A stretch of 17,925 bases of DNA from CAYRWR01 sp964537555. Lineage in GTDB: Bacteria > Spirochaetota > Brevinematia > Brevinematales > CAYRWR01. The stretch covers positions 1-17,925 of the forward strand of contig CAZIAD010000059.1 in NCBI GenBank assembly GCA_964537555.1. Reading direction: 5' to 3'. The position numbers and the translations under genes are program-made. Under the pieces are notes generated by a model. That model made no database searches. It had not been told where the DNA came from and worked only from the letters and a program-made list of their open reading frames with translations. This document shows, piece after piece, positions 1 to 6,828 of this stretch. Within the stretch, counting starts at the first letter, position 1. Every line of letters starts with the position of its first letter.

Positions 1-305
1 TCCTGCAGAAAACGGAACAAGGGCCTCAGGGACAGGAGGATGATGATAATGGTAAATAACAAAAAAACTACCAATAACAGCATTACACTCGGTGCAAACA
101 CCTCGGCTAAACGCTGGGCAACAGTAGCCCTTTTCTGATCATAAGTGGTACTATTGAAATAAACAAAAAACTGGCTGGCAAACAGGAAAAGATACATAGT
201 AGTCGTGACCCAAATGACCAGCTTCCACTTGATCTTTCTTATCTGAGATTTAGACATAAGGGCGCTAAAAGCCGGTTTGCTTAAATTCTGCTGATTATCT
301 TCCAT
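1..305 (-). CDS. N-terminal part of an unrecognised two-helix membrane protein (cut by window edge)
   Basis: An open frame runs leftward from an ATG at 305 to the window edge without a stop (about 101 codons). The product starts MEDNQQNLSKP and has a basic stretch, one hydrophobic helix at about residues 29-48, a short polar loop of about 20 residues, and a second, very hydrophobic helix at about 73-93, followed by basic residues (RPLFRF). This is the layout of the membrane anchor of a signalling protein such as a chemoreceptor, cyclase or kinase, but the output domain lies outside the window, so no family is assigned. There is no Shine-Dalgarno sequence before the ATG. A near-consensus promoter places the transcript start at or next to the ATG itself. 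An internal ATG at codon 17 is possible but also lacks a ribosome site. Confidence 0.7.
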   Translation of the reverse strand, partial: MEDNQQNLSKPAFSALMSKSQIRKIKWKLVIWVTTTMYLFLFASQFFVYFNSTTYDQKRATVAQRLAEVFAPSVMLLLVVFLLFTIIIILLSLRPLFRFLQ

Positions 306-311
306 GAGACT

Positions 312-340
312 ATTTTAAACTGCCTTTGGAAAAATGTAAA
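312..340 (-). promoter_or_regulatory. Promoter of the leftward membrane-protein gene
   Basis: Read on the minus strand, TTTACA (340-335) and TAAAAT (317-312) are separated by 17 bases. The expected start point, about 7 bases after the -10, falls on the A of the ATG at 305. This suggests a leaderless mRNA and fits the missing ribosome site. Position-based inference only. Confidence 0.55.
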
Positions 341-376
341 CATCTTTTTGAGTATCATTTAACTAGGTCCCCTGAC

Positions 377-390
377 TGAAAACGTTTTCA
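377..390. promoter_or_regulatory. LacI-type operator O1
   Basis: Perfect 14-bp palindrome TGAAAACGTTTTCA with a central CpG, the form typical of LacI/GalR-family sites. It ends 9 bases upstream of the -35 hexamer of the sugar operon. It is identical to the second copy at 444-457, 67 bp away centre to centre. The likely ligand is the LacI-family protein encoded at 1376-2383. Confidence 0.85.
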
Positions 391-399
391 TAAAAATAT

Positions 400-429
400 T
401 TGACAAAAACAGCCTGTTAAAACTAGAAT
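400..429 (+). promoter_or_regulatory. Promoter of the alpha-glucan operon
   Basis: TTGACA (400-405) and TAGAAT (424-429) with an 18-base spacer. It lies between the two operators, so the downstream operator covers roughly +9 to +22. A repressor bound there would block promoter clearance, and binding both sites could loop the promoter. Confidence 0.75.
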
Positions 430-443
430 ATAGCAAAAATATA

Positions 444-457
444 TGAAAACGTTTTCA
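444..457. promoter_or_regulatory. LacI-type operator O2, abutting the ribosome site
   Basis: Second perfect copy of TGAAAACGTTTTCA. Its last base is the first base of the AGGAG ribosome site (457-461), which stands 6 bases before the ATG at 468. The site lies in the transcribed leader, just downstream of the expected start point. Confidence 0.85.
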
Positions 458-467
458 GGAGTATAGC

Positions 468-1379
468 ATGCTGTTTATTTCCGGACTTATCAATATTGAG
501 ACCACCCTGGCCGTGGACCAGTTCCCTATTCCCTACCAGGCGGTCAACTATCCGTTTAATGGGATATTCAGCTCGGTATCCGGAGTAGGACTGAACCTGT
601 GCCGTGCACTACAGTCCCTGGGCCAGGAGGTAGAGCTGGCCGCACTGATAGGTAAGGATGATAACGGCAGAATTTGCAGGGGCCTGTTTAAAAAACACGG
701 CCTGGATGACTCTCTGATCCTGGACAGTATGGATGAGACTGCCCAGTCGGTGATCCTGTATGATAAAGAGGGACGGAGGCAGATCTTTGTAGACCTGAAG
801 GATATACAGGACAGGCACCTGGATCAGGAGCTATACCAGCCAGTCCTGTCCCGTTCAGACCTGGCCCTGCTCTGCAATATTAATTATTCCCGGCCCATGC
901 TGCATACGGCCCGGAAACTAAACATCCCCATTGCCACGGATGTCCATGTCCTGTCAGATATCAGAGATGACTATAATCGGGACTTTATGGAAGCTGCCCA
1001 TATCCTGTTTCTGAGTAATGAGGAAATCATCGGGCATGAGTCAGAATTTGCCAGTGAGCTCATCCGGGCCTATGACCCGGAAGTACTGGTCATCGGGATG
1101 GGAGAACGGGGAGCTCAGTACTATACCCGGGTTACAGGCCGCATAGAGACCCTGCCAGCGGTATACACCCGTCCTGTCATAAACACTGTAGGAGCGGGGG
1201 ATGCCCTGTTTTCTTCATTTAATCACTTTTACCTGCAGAACAAAGATGCCCGGCTGGCTCTGCAAAAAGCCATGGTTTTTGCATCCTACAAAATCGGAGA
1301 AAAGGGCGCCGCCCAGGGATTTCTCAGTCCCCCTGATCTGGAGCAATGGCACAATAAGCTCTACGGCGGTGAGTCATGA
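468..1379 (+). CDS. PfkB/ribokinase-family sugar kinase
   Basis: A 303-residue cytoplasmic protein, the usual length for the PfkB family, which phosphorylates sugars with ATP. The N-terminal substrate region reads SGVGLNLCRALQSLG at about residues 38-52. The C-terminal signature is NTVGAGDALFSSF, with D245 the expected catalytic base and the GAG anion hole before it. The substrate cannot be read from sequence. It is the first gene after two LacI operators and overlaps the repressor gene by 4 bases (ATGA), so it belongs to the same operon as the GH13-like enzyme and MalQ. It probably phosphorylates the monosaccharide released by those enzymes, although a fructokinase or nucleoside-kinase specificity is not excluded. 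The AGGAG site at 457-461 fixes the ATG start. Confidence 0.88.
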   Translation: MLFISGLINIETTLAVDQFPIPYQAVNYPFNGIFSSVSGVGLNLCRALQSLGQEVELAALIGKDDNGRICRGLFKKHGLDDSLILDSMDETAQSVILYDKEGRRQIFVDLKDIQDRHLDQELYQPVLSRSDLALLCNINYSRPMLHTARKLNIPIATDVHVLSDIRDDYNRDFMEAAHILFLSNEEIIGHESEFASELIRAYDPEVLVIGMGERGAQYYTRVTGRIETLPAVYTRPVINTVGAGDALFSSFNHFYLQNKDARLALQKAMVFASYKIGEKGAAQGFLSPPDLEQWHNKLYGGES

Positions 1380-2383
1380 ATATCAAAGACATAGCCCGGG
1401 AAGCGGGTGTATCCATATCCACTGTATCCCGGGTCATTAATCACCAGGCCGGGGTGCAGCCTCCTGTCCGGGAAAAAGTCCAGGCAATTATCCAGAAAAA
1501 CGGATTTACCCCTAACCTACTGGCCCGGGGGCTGGTCCAGAAAAGATCCCGCACTGTAGGTGTGATACTGCCTTATGTCCACAGTCACTGGATGGAACGT
1601 ATCAATGGTATTATGGATTATTGCCAGGAGCATCACTACAGTGTGATGTTTAATACTTATCAGATGGACTGGAAAAAGGAAAAAGCGGCCTTTCAGTTTA
1701 TGCTGGAAAAACAGGTAGATGGAGTGATATATTTTCCGGATAAAAATCTGCCCCGGCAGCTCAGCCTGATCCGGCAGTACCAGAGACATTTTCCGCTAGT
1801 CATCACTGAGCAGAAGTTCAGTACCGGAAAGTTTGACCAGGTGATACAGGATAATTATAGTGCCAGCATCGAGCTAATGAATTATTTTATCAGCCTGGGC
1901 CACCGGGATATCGCCCTCTTATGCGGCCCTCTCTCTGACTATTCTGCCCAGGAAAGATTGAAAGGATATACAGATGCATTAAAAGAACAGCATATCAGCT
2001 TCAAAAAAGCACTGATCCATCCGGGCCAGTATTCACTGCAGGACGGCTACCGTCTGATGAAAGATATATTATCCGGTTCCAGCCCTCTGCCCAGCGCGGT
2101 ATTTGCCATGAATGACCTTATGGCGCTGGGGGCCCTGCGTGCCATCCAGGAATCAGGACTCCAGGTACCCGGGGACATCTCCCTGGCTGGATATGATGAT
2201 ACTGAAATGGCCGCCTTCAGCTATCCCTCTCTGAGTACAGTACGCCAGGAAAACTATCCGGTGGGTACTACGGCTGCCCGCTTACTCCTGGACAGAATAG
2301 AAGACCCCTCAATAAAACCAGGCACCCATATATTGAAACAAAGCCTCATTTTCAGAGAGAGTATAATACGGAGGGAAGCATGA
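1376..2383 (+). CDS. LacI-family transcriptional repressor
   Basis: A 335-residue protein with the full LacI/GalR layout. The N-terminal helix-turn-helix begins MNIKDIAREAGVSISTVSRV (residues 1-20), followed by a hinge with an NLLARGL motif (about 48-54) that normally inserts a leucine at a central CpG. A periplasmic-binding-protein-like effector domain runs from about 60 to the end and includes FAMNDLMALGALRA and DISLAGYDDTEMA. It overlaps the kinase stop (ATGA) and the next gene's start (ATGA). The two TGAAAACGTTTTCA palindromes around the operon promoter are its obvious target, so it should repress its own transcription. The inducer is unknown; a sugar or sugar phosphate from alpha-glucan breakdown is the natural guess from context. 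Confidence 0.93.
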   Translation: MNIKDIAREAGVSISTVSRVINHQAGVQPPVREKVQAIIQKNGFTPNLLARGLVQKRSRTVGVILPYVHSHWMERINGIMDYCQEHHYSVMFNTYQMDWKKEKAAFQFMLEKQVDGVIYFPDKNLPRQLSLIRQYQRHFPLVITEQKFSTGKFDQVIQDNYSASIELMNYFISLGHRDIALLCGPLSDYSAQERLKGYTDALKEQHISFKKALIHPGQYSLQDGYRLMKDILSGSSPLPSAVFAMNDLMALGALRAIQESGLQVPGDISLAGYDDTEMAAFSYPSLSTVRQENYPVGTTAARLLLDRIEDPSIKPGTHILKQSLIFRESIIRREA

Positions 2384-4317
2384 ATATCTGGCAGGAATTG
2401 TACCAGCAACTATCACTCGACTCAGGGGAAAGATCCCGGCTGGAGTCTCTTCTGGCAGAATATAATGCAAATGCTTATCTGACTGCCCCCCCTACTGAAT
2501 TACTGGACATTCCGGATAACATCATCATTGCCTTCTATGCCGCGCTGTCTCAGACCAGGTCATCAGACTCTCCCGTCAAAGAGGACAAAGACAGCTCCTG
2601 GATGGCCGACACCTCTTTTTGTTTTGTGAATATCCGGGCCTGCGGTAAGGGCAATGCCTTTGGGACTATACTGGATGCAGCCCGTATCCTCCCTGGAATC
2701 AGGTCTGAGGCCATACATCTGGGCCCCTTCACCTCTTATGACTTTGAATGCATCTATGCCGTTTCCAGTGTACGCACTGTAGCCCGTGAGATACTGCATC
2801 CCGGCATGCTGAGGCAGGGTATCTCAGGCATCCGGCAGATAAGGGCCCTGGTCCAGGCGGGGCATCTTCTGGGTAAATGCATGGGTTATGACCTGGAGCC
2901 TCATGTCACTTCCTTTGCCATTCCCGTCATGGAACACCCTGAATTTTTCCGGTGGATCCGAGTCCATCCTGATGGACACAGCAGCTCTGAAAGTGATGAA
3001 ACTATCCTCAGCTCTGAGTATCAGGAAGCTGTACAAAGAGAAGTAAGGCAGATAGTACAGGAGAAGCTCATCGCCCGGAATTTTAATACTCTGGAAGTCT
3101 ATGAAGATGAACAGGACCGGGATGCCAAGCAGAGACTGTATTTTGAACTGATCCACACTCTGATCGATGGGGGCTACTGGACTATCCCTGTACACTCCTG
3201 GAAAGCCCTGGGCCTCCCTCAGTATAAAGGCTATGACCCCGTAAAAAAACGCTTAAGCTTTCACTACCTGGCCCCGGACGGGGAGGATGTATCCCACCTC
3301 ACCTACAATATCGTTACCCCTTTTGCCTTTTATAAAGGCCTGGAATATAACCAGGCTGGTAGTGTGGCACCAATAGCGGACCAGGCCTGCCTGGACTATT
3401 TTTCTGACATATTCCCATTCTGGCAGAGAGAATGTGATTTTGACTTTGTACGCTATGATTCAGTAGACCATATATTTGACTCCTGCCAGGGCCAGGACTT
3501 TGCCCTGTCCGACCGGCCTACTCCCCGGGTACTGCAGCAGGCTGTGGCAGCCACCAAAAAATACAGAGCCTCAGCGGCTAACCTGGCTGAGAGAATGGGC
3601 CAGGAGATCAGTCCCTATGCCGCGACCGGATTTGACTCCATGCTGGGGGTGGATATGTTCCACCTGAGCCCCCGTAAGATCCTGGAAAATGCTATACAAA
3701 TGTCAGATGAGCTGGCCAGGCTGAACCGGCAGGCTAAACATTTTTCCCTGTGCCTGGCTACAGATACCCATGATACCGGTAATCCCGGCCTCATCGGTGC
3801 TCCCCTGGTGGAAAAATTGTCCGCCCGGGAGCTCATCGTCCGTCACTTTATGGCCCGTTTCCTCAATATAGGGGCGGCAGCCCGTTCCAAGTATGAAGTC
3901 ATGGGTTACCAGGACAAGAGTCATGGATTATTTCACTCCAATGTACATAATTCGAACTTAAACTGGACAGGAGACAGGGAATTAAATAAAATATATCACC
4001 AAATTGAAGACCTGTACTCTGAGTACAAAAAGCTCCTGTACCGCGCTCACCGGGGAGAGAGCCTGGCCACTGAGCAATTCTGTGTATGGCAGATCCGGAC
4101 AGATGAAGAAATGCTGGTCTGCGTGGTCACTGAAGCAGAGGGCCTGACTCTGGAAACTATACTACCTCAGGACTGGCTGGAGGCGTATGAAATAAAATAT
4201 GGGTTTACCCCGGGCCGTTTAGATGTTAAAATAACAGATATTAATGGATCAGAGGCTGAATCATTTGCTCTGCTCCATTTTCAAAAGAAAAAAATCTACC
4301 AAAGGATAACGACGTGA
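2380..4317 (+). CDS. Divergent GH13-like alpha-glucan-active enzyme
   Basis: A 645-residue protein without a signal peptide, hence cytoplasmic. It looks like a remote member of the GH13 alpha-amylase superfamily. A region I-like strand is YDLEPHVTSF (D171, H175) followed by HPEFFRWIR. Region II is FDFVRYDSVDH with nucleophile D360 after Arg358. The region III candidate is LAERMG with acid/base E404, followed by a typical GFDSMLG stretch. Region IV is TDTHDTGNP with H464-D465. The C-terminal 100 residues look like the beta-sandwich that follows the barrel. About 170 residues between regions I and II form an enlarged insertion. Overlap with the LacI and malQ genes places it in maltodextrin metabolism. 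Whether it hydrolyses, transfers or phosphorolyses glycosidic bonds cannot be read from sequence. Catalytic assignments come from motif reading by eye. Confidence 0.7.
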   Translation: MNIWQELYQQLSLDSGERSRLESLLAEYNANAYLTAPPTELLDIPDNIIIAFYAALSQTRSSDSPVKEDKDSSWMADTSFCFVNIRACGKGNAFGTILDAARILPGIRSEAIHLGPFTSYDFECIYAVSSVRTVAREILHPGMLRQGISGIRQIRALVQAGHLLGKCMGYDLEPHVTSFAIPVMEHPEFFRWIRVHPDGHSSSESDETILSSEYQEAVQREVRQIVQEKLIARNFNTLEVYEDEQDRDAKQRLYFELIHTLIDGGYWTIPVHSWKALGLPQYKGYDPVKKRLSFHYLAPDGEDVSHLTYNIVTPFAFYKGLEYNQAGSVAPIADQACLDYFSDIFPFWQRECDFDFVRYDSVDHIFDSCQGQDFALSDRPTPRVLQQAVAATKKYRASAANLAERMGQEISPYAATGFDSMLGVDMFHLSPRKILENAIQMSDELARLNRQAKHFSLCLATDTHDTGNPGLIGAPLVEKLSARELIVRHFMARFLNIGAAARSKYEVMGYQDKSHGLFHSNVHNSNLNWTGDRELNKIYHQIEDLYSEYKKLLYRAHRGESLATEQFCVWQIRTDEEMLVCVVTEAEGLTLETILPQDWLEAYEIKYGFTPGRLDVKITDINGSEAESFALLHFQKKKIYQRITT

Positions 4318-5798
4318 GTTTTGAAAGAAGCAATGGAATCTTGTTACATCCCAGCTCTCTGCCCGGAAAATGGGGTATAGGCACACTGGGAAAAGAGGCA
4401 ATCAAATTTATCGACTGGATGAAAGAAGCCGGGGTAAAAATGTGGCAGCTGCTGCCTATGGGGCCTACCGGCTATGGTGACTGCCCTTATTCTTCTTTTT
4501 CGGCTTTTGCAGGAAACCCCTATTTCATCAACTATGAAATACTACTCGAAGAAGGCTGGCTCAAAGACTCAGATCTACCCGACGATAAGATGTTTTCCAG
4601 GGACAAAGTAGATTTTGGAAAGATCTATGAGACAAAGTTTATTGTCCTCAAAAAGGCCTGTGACCGCTTTAGTGAGCAGGCTGAGGATCAGAAGAAAGAA
4701 TATGCCTATTTCTGTGAAAAACATTCATTCTGGCTGGACGACTTTGCCTTTTTTATGGCGCTGAAAAACACCTTTCCCGGCCAATCCTGGCTGGACTGGC
4801 CTGATGATATCCGTAAACGGGAACCCCAGGCCGTCAAGAAATACCGGGAAGAATTGGATCAGGACATACACTTTCAGAAATGGATGCAGTTTGAAGTATT
4901 CCGGCAGTGGAAAAACATAAAGAATTATGCCAATGAACAGGGCATAAAAATAGTGGGAGATATTCCCATCTATGTAGCCTCTGACTCGGCTGATGCCTGG
5001 TCTATGCATGAGATGTTTCAGTTTGATGAGGACATAAAGCCTGTCAAAGTAGCAGGAGTCCCGCCTGACTATTTCTCGGCTACCGGACAGCTCTGGGGGA
5101 ACCCACTCTATGACTGGAACCGCATGGAAGATGATGGATTTAAGTGGTGGATCAGACGGGTAGAAGCCAACCTGGAAATGGTAGACATCATCCGTATCGA
5201 CCATTTCAGAGGCCTGGCCGCCTACTGGGCTGTACCCAGTGGAGAAGAGACCGCTATCAATGGCGAATGGATACCTGCTCCCGGAAAGAAGATGTTCCAG
5301 GCTATACTGAAAAAGCTGGGTGACCTGCCTATCATGGCGGAAGACCTGGGTGTGATCACCCCTGATGTTGAGGAACTGCGCGACCATTTTGGCTTCCCCG
5401 GCATGAAGATCCTTCAGTTTGCCTTCGATTCCGGTGAAGAAAATGACTACCTGCCTCATACCTATAACAAAAACTGTATAGTCTATACCGGCACTCATGA
5501 TAATGACACTATCGTGGGATGGTATAATGCCGCGCAGCCAAAGGATAAGGAATGGGCTATGGATTATATCAATGGTAATAAAAAAGAAGTAGCCTGGAGC
5601 TTTCTAAGGGCTGCCTGGGCTTCGACCGCTCTTATTGCCATTGCCCCCCTCCAGGACTTCATGGGACTGGGCACTGAGCACAGGATGAATATACCCGGTA
5701 CTCCCCTGGAAAACTGGACCTGGAGATTTACTGAAAAGCAATTAGACTCTGAAATAAAAAATAAACTGAAACACTTGAATTCTCTGTATAACCGGTGA
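4314..5798 (+). CDS. malQ: 4-alpha-glucanotransferase (amylomaltase, GH77)
   Basis: A 494-residue protein, the normal length of bacterial MalQ, which moves glucan chains between maltodextrins and releases glucose in the cytoplasm. Recognised segments in order are LPMGPTGYGDCPYSSFSAFA near the N-terminus, GDIPIYVASDSADAW, GVPPDYFSATGQLWGNPLYD, IIRIDHFRGLAAYW with nucleophile D296, MAEDLGVITPDVEELR with acid/base E343, YTGTHDNDT with D396, and GTEHRMNIPGT near the C-terminus. The start is a GTG overlapping the previous stop (GTGA), with AAAGGA at 4301-4306 seven bases upstream, so translation is coupled to the GH13-like gene. It is the fourth gene of the LacI-controlled operon. Confidence 0.95.
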   Translation: MSFERSNGILLHPSSLPGKWGIGTLGKEAIKFIDWMKEAGVKMWQLLPMGPTGYGDCPYSSFSAFAGNPYFINYEILLEEGWLKDSDLPDDKMFSRDKVDFGKIYETKFIVLKKACDRFSEQAEDQKKEYAYFCEKHSFWLDDFAFFMALKNTFPGQSWLDWPDDIRKREPQAVKKYREELDQDIHFQKWMQFEVFRQWKNIKNYANEQGIKIVGDIPIYVASDSADAWSMHEMFQFDEDIKPVKVAGVPPDYFSATGQLWGNPLYDWNRMEDDGFKWWIRRVEANLEMVDIIRIDHFRGLAAYWAVPSGEETAINGEWIPAPGKKMFQAILKKLGDLPIMAEDLGVITPDVEELRDHFGFPGMKILQFAFDSGEENDYLPHTYNKNCIVYTGTHDNDTIVGWYNAAQPKDKEWAMDYINGNKKEVAWSFLRAAWASTALIAIAPLQDFMGLGTEHRMNIPGTPLENWTWRFTEKQLDSEIKNKLKHLNSLYNR

Positions 5799-5836
5799 TA
5801 TAGTAGTTGATGTCGTTTTTATTTCGGAGGTGAAAC

Positions 5837-6709
5837 ATGAAAGTAAAAGTCATCGGTTGTGGTAATGCTTTTTCCAAGAGAAACTTTAACCAGTCCTTCC
5901 TGCTGGAAGAAAATGGACGGCGTCTCCTGGTAGACTGTGGTTTTCAGACCCCCATGGCCCTGGCCCATCACGGCTACAAGCTGTCCCAGATTGACGATAT
6001 CTACATCAGTCACCAGCATGCTGATCATATCGGAGGGCTGGAAGAAGTAGCCTTTACCCGTTATGACTGGACCAAGCATCCCCGTCATTATTCCGAAGGG
6101 AGCTATGCCCCCCGTCTCATAGCCAATGAAAAGCTGATCACCGACCTGTGGACCAAGTCTCTGCGGGGAGGACTGGAATCTATGGAGGGATTTGTAGCCA
6201 CTCTGGAGACCTTTTTTGAGACAGTAGCTATAGCACCCAATACCCCCTTCATGTGGCAGGGCTGGCAGCTCGACCTTATACAGCAGGTACACATCATGTC
6301 CGGTTCTATCATCACGATGTCCTTTGGACTACTGATCACTAAAAAGGGCCACCCTTCCCTGTACCTCACTACGGACTCACAGTATGATTCACCTAAACAG
6401 ATCCGCATCATCTATGAACAGGCTGATATTATCATCCAGGACTGTGAACTGAGCGGGGTGGATGCAGCAGCCCGTGAGTACCGCTTTGGCAGCGGAGTCC
6501 ATGCCAGCTATGCCGAACTAGCCGGATATGAGTCCGCTAACGCGACCGTTCTCAAGCCTGAAATCAAAGCCAAGATGTGGCTGTCTCATTACCAGGATTT
6601 TGCTATGGATGACCTGGACTTTTTCGGTAATCACGTGGACTGGCAGGCCCGGGCCCGTGAAGACGGTTTTGCCGGTTTCCTGACCCTGGGCCAGGAATTC
6701 GAGATATAA
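5837..6709 (+). CDS. Metallo-beta-lactamase-fold hydrolase
   Basis: A 290-residue cytoplasmic protein of the metallo-beta-lactamase fold. The metal-binding motif is HQHADH (H59, H61, D63, H64) after a DDIYIS strand. D180 in LTTDSQ is the likely bridging aspartate and H251 in LSHYQD the likely last ligand. Members of this superfamily cleave phosphodiesters, lactones, thioesters or act as RNases. No exosite or specificity motif allows a choice here. GGAGGTG at 5826-5832 supports the ATG. It follows malQ by 38 bases with no terminator between and is closed by the terminator at 6731-6781, so it is probably the last gene of the sugar operon, though a role in sugar metabolism is not evident. Confidence 0.85.
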   Translation: MKVKVIGCGNAFSKRNFNQSFLLEENGRRLLVDCGFQTPMALAHHGYKLSQIDDIYISHQHADHIGGLEEVAFTRYDWTKHPRHYSEGSYAPRLIANEKLITDLWTKSLRGGLESMEGFVATLETFFETVAIAPNTPFMWQGWQLDLIQQVHIMSGSIITMSFGLLITKKGHPSLYLTTDSQYDSPKQIRIIYEQADIIIQDCELSGVDAAAREYRFGSGVHASYAELAGYESANATVLKPEIKAKMWLSHYQDFAMDDLDFFGNHVDWQARAREDGFAGFLTLGQEFEI

Positions 6710-6730
6710 GTATTCATTCTAAATTCAACC

Positions 6731-6781
6731 AAGCCTGAGACCATATACCGGTTCTCAGGCTTTTTTCTCAGGCTTTTTTTT
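6731..6781 (+). terminator. Intrinsic terminator with a duplicated 3' arm
   Basis: AAGCCTGAGA (6731-6740) pairs with TCTCAGGCTT (6753-6762), followed by T residues. The 13-base unit CTCAGGCTTTTTT is then repeated directly (6754-6766 and 6767-6779), so the same 5' arm can also pair with 6766-6775, which is followed by a second T run. It ends the sugar operon, and its last two T residues are the first two bases of the next promoter's -35. Confidence 0.85.
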
Positions 6782-6808
6782 GACAAAACGAGGTTTATCT
6801 TCTATGCT
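6780..6808 (+). promoter_or_regulatory. Promoter of the histidine kinase gene
   Basis: TTGACA (6780-6785) and TATGCT (6803-6808) with a 17-base spacer. The expected start point near 6815 gives a leader of only about 14 bases, just enough for the AAGGA ribosome site (6818-6822). The -35 overlaps the T tract of the upstream terminator. Confidence 0.7.
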
Positions 6809-6828
6809 CTGCTAGAGAAGGAAGAATC

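Noticed and set aside
4725..5498. Long minus-strand open frame (257 codons) opposite malQ
   Set aside because: It lies entirely within a certain GH77 gene, shows no recognisable domain and no ribosome site; a codon-bias shadow.
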